Assembly (NCBI RefSeq): GCF_014648655.1
Contig: NZ_BMRN01000036.1
Coordinates: 1-64,000, forward strand
Reading direction: 5' to 3'
DNA: 64,000 nt
DNA from: Streptomyces atratus
GTDB taxonomy: Bacteria > Actinomycetota > Actinomycetes > Streptomycetales > Streptomycetaceae
Shown here one piece after another: positions 16,955 to 25,883 of this stretch. The notes beneath the pieces are model-generated. The model was not told the DNA's origin. It saw nothing but the letters and a program-made list of their open reading frames with translations, and did not search any database. Numbering within the stretch: position 1 is the first letter of the stretch; each line of letters starts with the position of its first letter. The translations under genes and the position numbers were made by a program.

Positions 16955-17950
16955 TCAGACCATGTCCTCGACCTGGATACCACCCTGGGCGATGGCCAGT
17001 GCGCCGAGCTGGAAGCGACTCTGCGCACCGAAGCGATCGGTCAGCTTCTCGGAGAGCCGGCGGACCGTGCGCAGCGAGACGTCCATCCTGCGGGCGGCGG
17101 CGGCGTCGGTGAGGCCCTGTGCCCAGAGTCGCAGCACGTGCTGCTCCTGGAGGGAGAGACCGCCTCGGGTACGCGGGCGCGCCTCGGCCAGCGGCAGCGC
17201 CTCCTGCCAGAGGCGGGTGAACAGGGCGGCGAACGCCTCGGTGACCGACTCGACGCCGCACACCATGGCGCCGACGACGGACCGGGCGCTGACGACCGGA
17301 ACCACGGCGTGGGTGCGGTCGCAGAGGATCACCCACGCGGGCAGCGACGGCAGCGTACGGATCGAACCGATGCTGTCGTCCTTCCCCCGCACGCGGCCCA
17401 TCGCCTCGGGATCGTTGCGGACGCTCTCCAGGACGATGGTACGGGCCGCCGTGCCGCGCCATCGCAGTATCTCGTCGATGCGCCGGGCGGACTCGGCGAC
17501 GGGCACGGCGAGCCGCTCGGTGGGGCCGACGGTCAGCCACTCCTGCTCGCACCCTTCGGCGAGTTCCGCGACGCGCCGCCACACGGCGTCCGCACCGGCC
17601 AGCCACTCGACACCCCGCATGCTGTCCCGGCTGCCGCGGGCGTGCTCGGACAGCAACCGGGTCACTTCCAGCCGGCTGTCCTCCACCTGGAGCTGATGGC
17701 GGGCGAGTTCGTCCTGCTGCCGGGCGAGCATCGCTGCCAGGCCCACCCCCGGGTCGACCGGCCGCAAACCGGTGGCGGTGTCGCCGGGGACCACGAGCAG
17801 GAGGGCGGACAACCGCTCCAGCCGCTCTCTGACCGTGTCCTCGGCCTCCTTCAGCTGCTCCGCCAGCTCGGTGACTCCGGCGCCGGGCAGGTCGACCATG
17901 GCGAGATAGACGCTCCGTGCGAGGGAGTCGATACCCAGAGAGGTCCGCAT
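16955..17950 (-). CDS. TrmB-like/LuxR-type helix-turn-helix regulator
   Basis: A 331-residue transcription factor. The N-terminal 80 or so residues resemble a TrmB-type winged helix (LARSVYLAMVDLPGAGVTELAEQL). A PLD-like middle region follows, and a C-terminal LuxR-type HTH contains LSLQEQHVLRLWAQGLTD and VSLRTVRRLSEKL. Such orphan regulators often sit in Streptomyces secondary-metabolite clusters. The ATG at 17950 is preceded by GGAGTGAAGGA. It is convergent with the NRPS and divergent from the S51 peptidase. A perfect dyad at 18116-18145 in its upstream region may be an autoregulatory or shared operator. No kinase or ligand domain is recognisable, so the signal is unknown. Confidence 0.85.
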   Translation of the reverse strand: MRTSLGIDSLARSVYLAMVDLPGAGVTELAEQLKEAEDTVRERLERLSALLLVVPGDTATGLRPVDPGVGLAAMLARQQDELARHQLQVEDSRLEVTRLLSEHARGSRDSMRGVEWLAGADAVWRRVAELAEGCEQEWLTVGPTERLAVPVAESARRIDEILRWRGTAARTIVLESVRNDPEAMGRVRGKDDSIGSIRTLPSLPAWVILCDRTHAVVPVVSARSVVGAMVCGVESVTEAFAALFTRLWQEALPLAEARPRTRGGLSLQEQHVLRLWAQGLTDAAAARRMDVSLRTVRRLSEKLTDRFGAQSRFQLGALAIAQGGIQVEDMV

Positions 17951-18115
17951 GTCCTTCACTCCTGTTGTCTCGGCCGTACGGCACCTGTTGGTCACGAATC
18001 GAATCGGACGACGCTCCACGGTCCGGGACGGAACGGTCCCATGCCGCTGCGGGAGTCCGTCGGCCAGGCATCAGTAGACGGGAGGCCGGGCGGCGGCGGA
18101 TGCGGGCGGACCACC

Positions 18116-18145
18116 CACGTTGTGGCGGATGCTCCCCACAACGTG
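18116..18145. promoter_or_regulatory. Perfect 10-bp inverted repeat, candidate operator
   Basis: CACGTTGTGG at 18116-18125 and CCACAACGTG at 18136-18145 form a perfect dyad with a 10-base spacer, so the half-sites lie on the same DNA face two turns apart. It lies in the 309-base gap (17951-18259) between the LuxR-type regulator and the S51 peptidase. The rest of that gap shows no recognisable gene. It fits a dimeric regulator site; an RNA hairpin is the alternative. Confidence 0.5.
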
Positions 18146-18259
18146 CGGCCGGTAAGGGCGGGGCGCCGGGCAAGGGCAGGCGGCCCGCCCGTCCGTGGCG
18201 TGCGGTCCCCGGTACCTTGCGGCGGTCACCCGTTCGCGGCAGGGGCTACGATCGCGCGC

Positions 18260-19000
18260 ATGCCTGCCTCGCAGCCGACCGTCCTGGCCACCTCCGGAGG
18301 GCATCGCGCCGGTCCCCGTGCGCGGGTGCTGTTCGACTCCCTGGTCCACCACGCGGTCGACCTGTCAGGGGTGGACGGCCGCCGACCGCGCATCCTGTAC
18401 CTGGGCACGGCGGTGGGGGACGCGGAGCACGTCACCGCGCGCATGCACGAGGCGGCCAGGGTGGCGGGTTTCGACCTGACGCCGCTGCACCTGTTCCCCA
18501 TGCCGAACGTGGACGACGTGGAAGGCACGCTCCTCGACCACGACGTCGTGTGGGTCATGGGCGGGTCGGTGGCGAATCTCCTGGCGGTGTGGCGAGTGCA
18601 CGGCCTGGACCGGGCGCTGCGGCGCGCCTGGCAGGCGGGGGTCGTGCTGAGCGGGGTGAGCGCCGGGTCGATCTGCTGGTTCGAGGGCGGCGCGACCGAC
18701 TCGTACGGACCGGATCTGCGGCCGGTGGTGGACGCGCTCGGCTTCCTGCCGTACGGCAACGGTGTCCATTACGACTCCGACCCGGGCCGCCGTCCGCTGA
18801 TCCACCGGATGGTCGCGGACGGCACCCTGCCGACGGCGCACTGCACCGACGACGGAGTGGGACTCATCTATCACGGCACCCGGCTCGTCGAGGCGGTCAC
18901 GGAATCGGCGGGCAAAGGGGCATACGTGGTGACGTGCGAGGGTGACGGGGTGCGGGAGGAGCGTCTGGAGCCGCGCCTGCTGCCGCCGACCCGGTACTGA
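18260..19000 (+). CDS. Peptidase family S51 (dipeptidase E-like)
   Basis: A 246-residue cytoplasmic serine peptidase-like protein. The nucleophile serine lies in SGVSAGSICW, the classic S51 elbow, and MGGSVANLL matches the preceding conserved loop. Family S51 includes dipeptidase E (cleaves Asp-Xaa dipeptides) and cyanophycinase. The ATG at 18260 has only a distant AGGGG upstream, so the start is less certain. It lies between the regulator and the lanM gene with a 213-base gap to the latter. It could be an unlinked housekeeping peptidase. A role in leader removal or self-protection is possible, but the sequence does not show it. Confidence 0.85.
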   Translation: MPASQPTVLATSGGHRAGPRARVLFDSLVHHAVDLSGVDGRRPRILYLGTAVGDAEHVTARMHEAARVAGFDLTPLHLFPMPNVDDVEGTLLDHDVVWVMGGSVANLLAVWRVHGLDRALRRAWQAGVVLSGVSAGSICWFEGGATDSYGPDLRPVVDALGFLPYGNGVHYDSDPGRRPLIHRMVADGTLPTAHCTDDGVGLIYHGTRLVEAVTESAGKGAYVVTCEGDGVREERLEPRLLPPTRY

Positions 19001-19213
19001 CTCCTTCCGCGCGGGCGGCCCCGCAGCGATGGGGCCCTACCGCCGGGACGGGCGTTCCGGCGGGCCGTACGAAGCACAGTCACCGGGGTACGGGCCGTGA
19101 CCTGCGGGTTCGGCCTCCGGCACCGGGAACACAGGCCACATGCCCGCAGGTTCGCCGGCTCGGCCCCCACCCACCGGCGGGGGGCCATCGGAGAACATGG
19201 GGGACACACCCCC

Positions 19214-22200
19214 ATGCGGAGGCCGCGCGGTATCTGCGACGTTCTTCCTGTGACCGAATCAGCCGCACCCACGATGCCCCGAAGCGCGCACCTGCCGCTC
19301 GCCTGGTGGGCCCCAGCGCTCTCCCTCGCCGAGCGCGTCGGCGCCCCCGGCCGTCCCGCGGCGTCACCCATGACCGCCACGTCCGGCCGCGCCCCGTGGG
19401 CCGCCGGGGACACGGTGGGCTTCGCGGCGCGGCTGGCCCACCTGGGTCTCGACGAACCTGCCGTGTGGGCCCTCGTCGGCGAGGCGCCGGAACATCTGGC
19501 GGACCGCGCCGGCACTCCACGCTGGGCCGGTTACGTCGAAGAGGCCCTGGATCGTGCCGAGGCCCTGGATCGCGCTCACGACGCCGACCGGCCGGTGCCG
19601 GGTTGCGACGCCACCGGGCCGGAGGTGTTCGCACAGGTCGTGGCACCTCTGGTGGTGCCGGCCTCGGACGCCCTCGACCAGCAGCTGGCGCTGCTTCCTT
19701 CAGCAGAACGGAAGATTCTGCGCGCCTCGTTCGAGCAATGGCTGCTGAACCGGATGTCCCGGCAAGCGGCCCGCACACTCGTCCGCGAGCTGGACGGCGC
19801 CCGGCGCGCCGGACGGCTTCCCGGGGCCACGCCTCGTGATCGCTTCGCCTCCTTCCTCGCCGCCAGCAGCAGCGCGGACGGCCTGCGGGCGCTGTTCACC
19901 GCCTATCCGGTGCTGGCCCGGATGCTGGGCCGGACGGCACTGGACGCGGCCGACGCGGTCGCCGAACTGGGCCTGCGGCTGCACACGGACCGCGAAGAAC
20001 TGGTGAGCGTCCTTCTCGACGGACGCGATCCCGGCCCGCTCACCCGCATCGAACTGGGCCGTGGCGACGCCCACCGCGGGGGGCGCTCGGTAGCGGTGCT
20101 GGAGTTCACGGACGGATCACGGGTGGTGTACAAGCCGCGTCCGTTGGGGCACCACGCCCTGCTGGACGACCTGACCCACTGGCTCGCCGGCCGGGTCGAC
20201 GGCCTTGAGCTGTGCACCCCGCGCACTGTTCGGCGGCAGGAGCACGGCTGGCTGGAGTTCATCGAGCACCGCTTGTGCGCCTCGGTGACCGAGGCGGACG
20301 CCTTCTACCGGCGCCAAGGCGCACTGCTGGCTCTGCTGTACGCGGTGGACGGCGCGGACGTGCACTACGAAAACCTCATCGCCGCCGGTGGCCAGCCGGT
20401 TCTGGTGGACGCCGAAACCCTGCTGCACACCGGGCTGCCGCAGGCCACCACGGCCGAGGCCGACCCGGCCGCCGACGCCCTCCAGGCTTCCGTGTACCGG
20501 ACGTGCCTGCTGCCCTATCTGCTGATCGGTGAGCACGGCGCGCTGGACATCTCCGCGCTGGGACGAGCCGGGGAAGGCACGTACCCGAGCGAGGGCCTGC
20601 GCTGGGAGGACAGCGGACTGGACACCATGCGAGTCGTACGAGGTCCAGTGGTCAGTCCGGCCGCACAGAACCAGCCGCTGCCCGACGGGCACCGCCTCCA
20701 GGGCGCCGATCACCGCGCCGCGCTGCTGGACGGATTTCGCACCACGTACACCGCGATCCGTGCGCACGGCGGGGAACTCACCGAGCCGGGCGCCCTGTTG
20801 GCCCGGCACGCGGACAGCCCCGCACGGCTGATCGTCCGCTCCACCCGGCTGTACTCGACCCTGCTGGAGGAATCCACCCACCCGGCGCTGCTCGGCGACG
20901 CGCTCGCCCGGGACGCCGCGTTCGCGGTGCTGTGGACCGAGTCGGCGCACGACCCAGCACGCGGCCGGCTGGTGGAGCACGAGACCGAGGACCTGTGGCG
21001 CGGGGACATCCCCCTCTTCGTCCACCTGCCGTCCGGCTCGGGGGTGCGGACGGCGGGAGGGACCTGGGTGGCGGACCTGCTGCCGGTGGCGAGCCTGACC
21101 GCGGTCCGCGCCAAGATCGCCCGGATGGACGAGGTCGACTGCCGGGACCAGGAATGGATCGTCTCGGCCGCGCTGGCCGCACGCGCGGCCGGCTCCCCGT
21201 TGGTCCGGCCGCGCTCCGAGCTGGTGCCGGCTCCCATGCCGGCGGTGGTGCCGGAGCCGTCACGGCTGCTCGCCGCGGCCTGCGGGATCGCCGACGAGAT
21301 CGCCGCCCGCGCCGTGCGGTCCGGCGGCCGGACCAACTGGATCGGCCTGGAACGCCTGCCGGGCGGGCACTGGTCGGTCCTCCCGATGGGCGCCGGACTC
21401 GCCCAGGGATACACCGGAGTCGCGCTCTTCCTGGCCCAGGCCGGACTGCTCGCGGGCGCCGACCGCTACACGGCGCTCGCCCACGAGGCGGTACGGCCGC
21501 TGCCGGCCCTGCTGAAGATGCTGGCCACCGACCCCGAACTGTGCGCCGCGGTCGGACCGGGAGCGTACAACGGGCTCGGCGGCATCCTGTACGGCCTGGT
21601 ACGGCTGTCGACCCTCCTCGACACCGACCTGGCGGACTCGCTGCCCGACGCGCTCACCGCGCTCGAACACGCCGTGGCGGGCTGCGTGGACCCCGGGTTC
21701 GCGGACGGTGCGGCCGGCGCCCTGGCGGCGGCGGTCGCCGCCCACGACGCGACGGGCTCCCGCCGGACCCTGGAACTGGCCGACGCGGTGGCGGACGCCC
21801 TGGCCCCCGCGGCCGCGCAGGGCGGTGGCACCGCAGAGTTCGCCGATGGCGCCGCGGGCATCGGCTGGGCGCTGTGGCACCACGCGGACCACCGGGCGGA
21901 CGGAAAGGGACACCCGGAGGTGGCGGCCGGGCTGCTGCGCTCGGCCAACGCCGCGCCTGACGCCGCCGCGCACGGCCCGTCGTGGACCACCGGCCTGCCC
22001 GGGATCGCCGCCGCCACGGCGCATCTGCCGGAGCGCGGCGACCTCGCCGCCCGGCTGGCCGCCCTCGGCGACGGCCCCGACCTCAGCGCGGGCCACGGCG
22101 CCTTCGGCGCCCTGGAGGCCCTGTCGGTCCTGGCCGACCGGGGCGACGCCACGGCGTCCGACGCTCTGACCCGTACCGCCGGCCGGGTGCTCGCGACCGT

Positions 22201-22369
22201 CGAGGCGCAGCAGCACCGCTGCGCCACCCCCGATCAGGTGTCCTCTCCCGGAATGCTGACGGGCCTCGCCGGCATCGGCTACGGGCTGCTCCGTCTCTGC
22301 TCCCCCGCCCGTGTCCCGTCCGTGCTCCTGCTGGAGCACTCCTGCCCGAGCCCCCCGCCCGTCTGTTGA
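19214..22369 (+). CDS. lanM: Class II lanthipeptide synthetase LanM with degenerate cyclase zinc site
   Basis: A protein of about 1051 residues with the two-domain LanM architecture. The N-terminal dehydratase (DUF4135) keeps the ATP-site lysine in VYKPRPL, the DVHYEN kinase-like motif, VLVDAETLL and RSTRLYSTLLEESTHP, so Ser/Thr phosphorylation and elimination look feasible. The C-terminal LanC-like barrel keeps its glycine repeats (QGYTGVAL, NGLGGIL, DGAAGIG, TGLAGIG). However, the zinc-ligand motifs are changed: canonical WCxG is SWTTG, and canonical CHG is AGHG, leaving only the histidine. The immediate neighbour is a precursor peptide gene. Start candidates are ATG 19214 (GGGGGA upstream), GTG 19250 and ATG 19274; I chose the first. 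It lacks a LanT-type transporter nearby. Confidence 0.92.
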   Translation: MRRPRGICDVLPVTESAAPTMPRSAHLPLAWWAPALSLAERVGAPGRPAASPMTATSGRAPWAAGDTVGFAARLAHLGLDEPAVWALVGEAPEHLADRAGTPRWAGYVEEALDRAEALDRAHDADRPVPGCDATGPEVFAQVVAPLVVPASDALDQQLALLPSAERKILRASFEQWLLNRMSRQAARTLVRELDGARRAGRLPGATPRDRFASFLAASSSADGLRALFTAYPVLARMLGRTALDAADAVAELGLRLHTDREELVSVLLDGRDPGPLTRIELGRGDAHRGGRSVAVLEFTDGSRVVYKPRPLGHHALLDDLTHWLAGRVDGLELCTPRTVRRQEHGWLEFIEHRLCASVTEADAFYRRQGALLALLYAVDGADVHYENLIAAGGQPVLVDAETLLHTGLPQATTAEADPAADALQASVYRTCLLPYLLIGEHGALDISALGRAGEGTYPSEGLRWEDSGLDTMRVVRGPVVSPAAQNQPLPDGHRLQGADHRAALLDGFRTTYTAIRAHGGELTEPGALLARHADSPARLIVRSTRLYSTLLEESTHPALLGDALARDAAFAVLWTESAHDPARGRLVEHETEDLWRGDIPLFVHLPSGSGVRTAGGTWVADLLPVASLTAVRAKIARMDEVDCRDQEWIVSAALAARAAGSPLVRPRSELVPAPMPAVVPEPSRLLAAACGIADEIAARAVRSGGRTNWIGLERLPGGHWSVLPMGAGLAQGYTGVALFLAQAGLLAGADRYTALAHEAVRPLPALLKMLATDPELCAAVGPGAYNGLGGILYGLVRLSTLLDTDLADSLPDALTALEHAVAGCVDPGFADGAAGALAAAVAAHDATGSRRTLELADAVADALAPAAAQGGGTAEFADGAAGIGWALWHHADHRADGKGHPEVAAGLLRSANAAPDAAAHGPSWTTGLPGIAAATAHLPERGDLAARLAALGDGPDLSAGHGAFGALEALSVLADRGDATASDALTRTAGRVLATVEAQQHRCATPDQVSSPGMLTGLAGIGYGLLRLCSPARVPSVLLLEHSCPSPPPVC

Positions 22370-22479
22370 GTGCGAGCGCCCCCGGTCAGCCGGACCCGGC
22401 TCTCTTTCCGCTCCTCTCCGCCCTCTCGTCGTCTCCCCTTCCTCTCATCCACGCACTTCCACACGAAGGAGCTCTCCCC

Positions 22480-22713
22480 ATGAACCAGCACTTCAGCCGC
22501 GCCGCGTCCGTATCCGCCGCCCACGTGGCCGACGCCGCCGACACCGATGCCCTCACGTCTGCCGCCGAGGAGCAGGACGTGGCCGGCGGCATCACCCTCT
22601 CGGGCCGCAACCGCGCTTGCGCGCGCGCCCGTATTCTGGCCGGAATGGTTCTCACCAGCGGCATCGTCATCACGCTGAGCTCGATCGACACCTCGGTGTC
22701 CGCGCCCCAGTAG
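22480..22713 (+). CDS. lanA: Lanthipeptide-type precursor peptide (LanA) with GG leader
   Basis: A 77-residue peptide starting 110 bases after lanM, with a strong AAGGAG 8 bases before the ATG. The leader is acidic near its end (SAAEEQDVAGG) and finishes in a double-glycine motif, as in class II lanthipeptide leaders. The predicted core is about 40 residues: a basic front half (GRNRACARAR) and a hydrophobic, Ser/Thr-rich rear half (LTSGIVITLSSIDTSVS). There are roughly ten Ser/Thr but only one Cys in the core, so at most one thioether ring could form. It was recognised from position, leader chemistry and ribosome-binding site. I know no close family by sight. Confidence 0.8.
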   Translation: MNQHFSRAASVSAAHVADAADTDALTSAAEEQDVAGGITLSGRNRACARARILAGMVLTSGIVITLSSIDTSVSAPQ

Positions 22714-22716
22714 CCG

Positions 22717-22768
22717 CCCCCGGACCGGCCCCCGGACCGGCCCCCAGCCGGCTCGGCGGGCCGGGGGA
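22717..22768. repeat. 12-bp tandem repeat and GC-rich terminator-like region
   Basis: The unit CCCCCGGACCGG occurs at 22717 and 22729 with a diverged third copy at 22741, followed by a complementary G-rich tract ending at 22767. The arms can fold into a strong hairpin just after the precursor stop, so it probably terminates the lanM-lanA transcript before the LAL regulator gene. Confidence 0.55.
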
Positions 22769-22825
22769 ATCGAAATCCGAACGGCACGCTACAATTCCAG
22801 AATTTCTGATTTATGCTTCGAGATC

Positions 22826-25738
22826 ATGCGCTCCCAAGCACCTTCCCTCATCGGCCGAGATGCCCAACTGGGGCTGCTCGGGCACGCGTTGTCCGCCGCC
22901 CAGCAAGGGCGCGGTGGAGTGGTCTTCCTGGTGGGTGAAGCCGGAGCCGGCAAGTCCCGGCTGGCGGCCGAGGCCGTGGGCAGCGCGCTCGGGGTCGGAA
23001 TGGGCGTCCTGCGGGGACGCAGCAGCACCACCGGCCCAGTGGTGCCCTTCCGGCCACTGACCGAGGCGCTGATGTCGCTGTTCCGCACCGGTGAACCGCT
23101 GGACGAACTGCCCCTGGGGCCGTACAGACCGGTGCTGGGACGGCTGATCCCCGACTGGAACACCGGCGCAGGCGACAGCAGTTCGATGGTGATCCTGGGC
23201 GAGGCCGTGCTGCGCCTGCTCATGGCCACCGACAACGGCCGGGGCCGGCTCCTGGTGCTGGAGGATCTGCACGACGCCGACCCCGAGACACTGGGTGTCC
23301 TGGAATATCTCGTGGACAATCTGGAGTACAGCCCGGTCCTGCTGCTCGCCACCGTCCGCACGGACTTCAGCGACGCCCTGGATCTCGCACAGTCGGCCCG
23401 CCGACGCGGCGCGGCCTCGGTCGTGGAACTGCCGCCACTGACCCGCCCCCAGGTACGCGAACTGGTGGCGGGTCAGTTGGGCACCTCCCCGGAGGAGGTG
23501 CCCACACCCGTGCTGGAGCGGTTGTGGGAGGGCAGCGCAGGCAGCCCCTACCTGGTCGAGGAGCTGCTCCAGTCGATGATCAGCGCGGGCACCCTGGTGC
23601 AGGGACCGGACGGCTGGCGAACGGTCGGTGACCCGCGTGGCGATGTCTCCTCCGCTCTGGCCCGGGGAATCCTGCGCCGCATCGACCGGCTGGGTGCGGA
23701 GGGCCTGACGCTGCTGTCGGCGGCGGCCGTACTGGGCAGACGGTTCCCGCTGACCGTGCTCCAACGGATGACGGGAGTCGACGACCGGGCACTCCTCAGC
23801 CATCTGCACGCCGGAGTCGCCGCTCGCCTGGTGGTCCCGGACGAGCCCGCTCCCGACTGGTACTCCTTTCGCCATTCACCCACCGTGGAGGCGCTGTTCA
23901 CCCAGCTGACGCCCAGCCAGCGTGCGGAACTGGCGCGTCAGGGCGCGGAAGCGGTGGAGAAGCTGCACCCTCAGTTACCCGGCGAGTGGTGCGCGCTCGC
24001 GGCGGGGCTGCGGTCCGAGGCGGGCGAGGACGCGGCGGCCGGCAAGCTGTTCACGGAGGCGGGGCGGCGGGCCCTGACTGCGGGAGCGCTCGGTTCGGCG
24101 GTGACCTTGCTCAGCCAGGCCGAAACCCTGCTGGCGCGGGCCGGCGACCCGCAGGAGCGGGCGGGTGCGCTGGAGCACCTGCTGCCCGCGCTGGCCGAGT
24201 CCGGCGACTTCGACCGGGCCTTGGGCCTGGTCGAGCATCTGCACGCCCTGGACAGCGCAGGGCTGGGTGCGTCACGTCTGGCAGTCCTGCACACCCGGTT
24301 GGCCAAGGTGGCGCACACGGCGGGGCGCTGGAGCGACGGGAACCGGCAGATCGACCGGGCCCGCGAGGTGCTGGGGGCGAACCCGGACGGTGCGGCGACG
24401 GCGGCCGTCGACGTCACCGCCGCCTATCTCGCGCTGGACACCCCGGGCACCGACCGCGTCCAGCACGCGGAGAAGCTCGCCCGCTCGGCGGCCGACGCCG
24501 CCGAGCGCTACGCGCTGCCCTCGGTCGCCTGCCAGGCGTGGGAGCTGCTGGCGACCGTGGCCCGCGAGCGGGACCCGTCCGAGTCCCGGGCCATGCTCGA
24601 AAAGGCCCTGTCGACGGCGGAACGGCACCAGCTCCCACTGCGGCGGATGTACGCGGCGACCCGTATCGGCGGCAGCGACTGGCTGGCGGAAGGTGACACC
24701 GCCGGGCTGCTGTCCGCCCGGGAGGAGGCTCTGCGGCTGGGCTCGATCAACATCGTGCACACCGTGGACGGCATCCTCGTCCTGGACGGGGTGATGCGGG
24801 GCGCGCGCGAGGCGACGCGGCAAACCGCCACCGAGGGTCTGACGATCGTGCGCAGGCTCGGGCTCGCCCCGGCCGTCCGGTACCTCCTGATGTCACTGGC
24901 CTCGCTGGAGGCGCACCAGGGCGACCGGCAGGCGATGGAGGCCGCTCTCGACTCGTTCGCTGAATGGGAGGGGGCGGGCTCGCAGGAGGAGCCGCTCACG
25001 CTGGGCATGGCCCGTGCCTTTTGCGCCCTGATGGAGGAGGACCGGGACCTGGCACGCGCGGAGCTTGGGGCTGTGTCGGCGCTGGAGCGGCACAACCCCA
25101 CCACTTACCACCTGAGCGGCACGCACGGGGTGGGGCTGCTGCTGGACGTGCTGGCCGGTGACGCGGACCGCGCCCGGCAAGAGAGGGTAGCCGCCACGGC
25201 GGTCGGACGGATGCGGTGGAACCGCCAGTTCGTCACGCTCGCGGATGCCGTCCTGCTCGGCCGGCAGGGGCAGGGCGAACGGGCGGCCGAGCGCATCGGT
25301 GCAGCGCTGCGCGATGCCGCCGCGTACCCGGCCGCCCTGCACCTGGGCCTGCGGCTGGTCGCGGACGCGGCGCACGAGGACGGCTGGGGTGAGCCGGTCG
25401 CCTGGCTCAGGCGGGCCGAACACCACTTCCACGAGCAGGGGGTGCCCGCCGTCACGAATGCCTGCCGGGCCGCCCTGCGACGGCTGGGTGCCCCCGTGCA
25501 CCAGCACCGCAGCGGCACAGACGGCATCCCCGAACAACTGCGGGCCCTCGGCGTCACCGTGCGGGAGTACGAAGCGTTCCGGCTCCTCGCCGACCGGCTG
25601 AGCAACAAGGACATCGCCGACCGGCTGTTCATCTCCCCTCGCACGGTCGAGAAGCACATCGCCAGTCTGATGAACAAGACGGGCGCGGCCGACCGCGCGG
25701 ACCTGTGTGCGCGGTCGACCCGACTGACGAAGTCGTGA
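22826..25738 (+). CDS. LAL-family (large ATP-binding LuxR) transcriptional regulator
   Basis: A 970-residue regulator. The N-terminal AAA-type ATPase has Walker A GEAGAGKSR (about residue 38) and Walker B LLVLEDLHDAD. A long helical repeat region follows, and a C-terminal LuxR HTH ends in LSNKDIADRLFISPRTVEKH. LAL proteins are usual cluster-situated activators. Codon 384 (23975-23977) is TTA, the rarest codon in Streptomyces, decoded by the bldA tRNA, so translation may be developmentally controlled. The gene follows the precursor gene after 112 bases that include an unusually AT-rich stretch just before the ATG (22790-22825), a likely promoter. It may control the lanthipeptide genes, the NRPS genes or both. 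Confidence 0.93.
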   Translation: MRSQAPSLIGRDAQLGLLGHALSAAQQGRGGVVFLVGEAGAGKSRLAAEAVGSALGVGMGVLRGRSSTTGPVVPFRPLTEALMSLFRTGEPLDELPLGPYRPVLGRLIPDWNTGAGDSSSMVILGEAVLRLLMATDNGRGRLLVLEDLHDADPETLGVLEYLVDNLEYSPVLLLATVRTDFSDALDLAQSARRRGAASVVELPPLTRPQVRELVAGQLGTSPEEVPTPVLERLWEGSAGSPYLVEELLQSMISAGTLVQGPDGWRTVGDPRGDVSSALARGILRRIDRLGAEGLTLLSAAAVLGRRFPLTVLQRMTGVDDRALLSHLHAGVAARLVVPDEPAPDWYSFRHSPTVEALFTQLTPSQRAELARQGAEAVEKLHPQLPGEWCALAAGLRSEAGEDAAAGKLFTEAGRRALTAGALGSAVTLLSQAETLLARAGDPQERAGALEHLLPALAESGDFDRALGLVEHLHALDSAGLGASRLAVLHTRLAKVAHTAGRWSDGNRQIDRAREVLGANPDGAATAAVDVTAAYLALDTPGTDRVQHAEKLARSAADAAERYALPSVACQAWELLATVARERDPSESRAMLEKALSTAERHQLPLRRMYAATRIGGSDWLAEGDTAGLLSAREEALRLGSINIVHTVDGILVLDGVMRGAREATRQTATEGLTIVRRLGLAPAVRYLLMSLASLEAHQGDRQAMEAALDSFAEWEGAGSQEEPLTLGMARAFCALMEEDRDLARAELGAVSALERHNPTTYHLSGTHGVGLLLDVLAGDADRARQERVAATAVGRMRWNRQFVTLADAVLLGRQGQGERAAERIGAALRDAAAYPAALHLGLRLVADAAHEDGWGEPVAWLRRAEHHFHEQGVPAVTNACRAALRRLGAPVHQHRSGTDGIPEQLRALGVTVREYEAFRLLADRLSNKDIADRLFISPRTVEKHIASLMNKTGAADRADLCARSTRLTKS

Positions 25739-25883
25739 TGCAAGTCTTGGCCTGCTTCGCTCGGGGTGCGGCTGAGATTCGGGTAGAAACGCAAAGATGC
25801 CTTCCCGCGCCGGGACGAGGGACCTTTCCAGGGGTTCCGTCGTCGCCGGAGGAAGGCACTTTCTGCATGAAGGATGAGGTCTA

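Noticed and set aside
22717..22768. 12-bp tandem repeats after the precursor gene as a regulatory array
   Set aside because: Only two exact units, strongly self-complementary with the following G-tract; a terminator explains them better.
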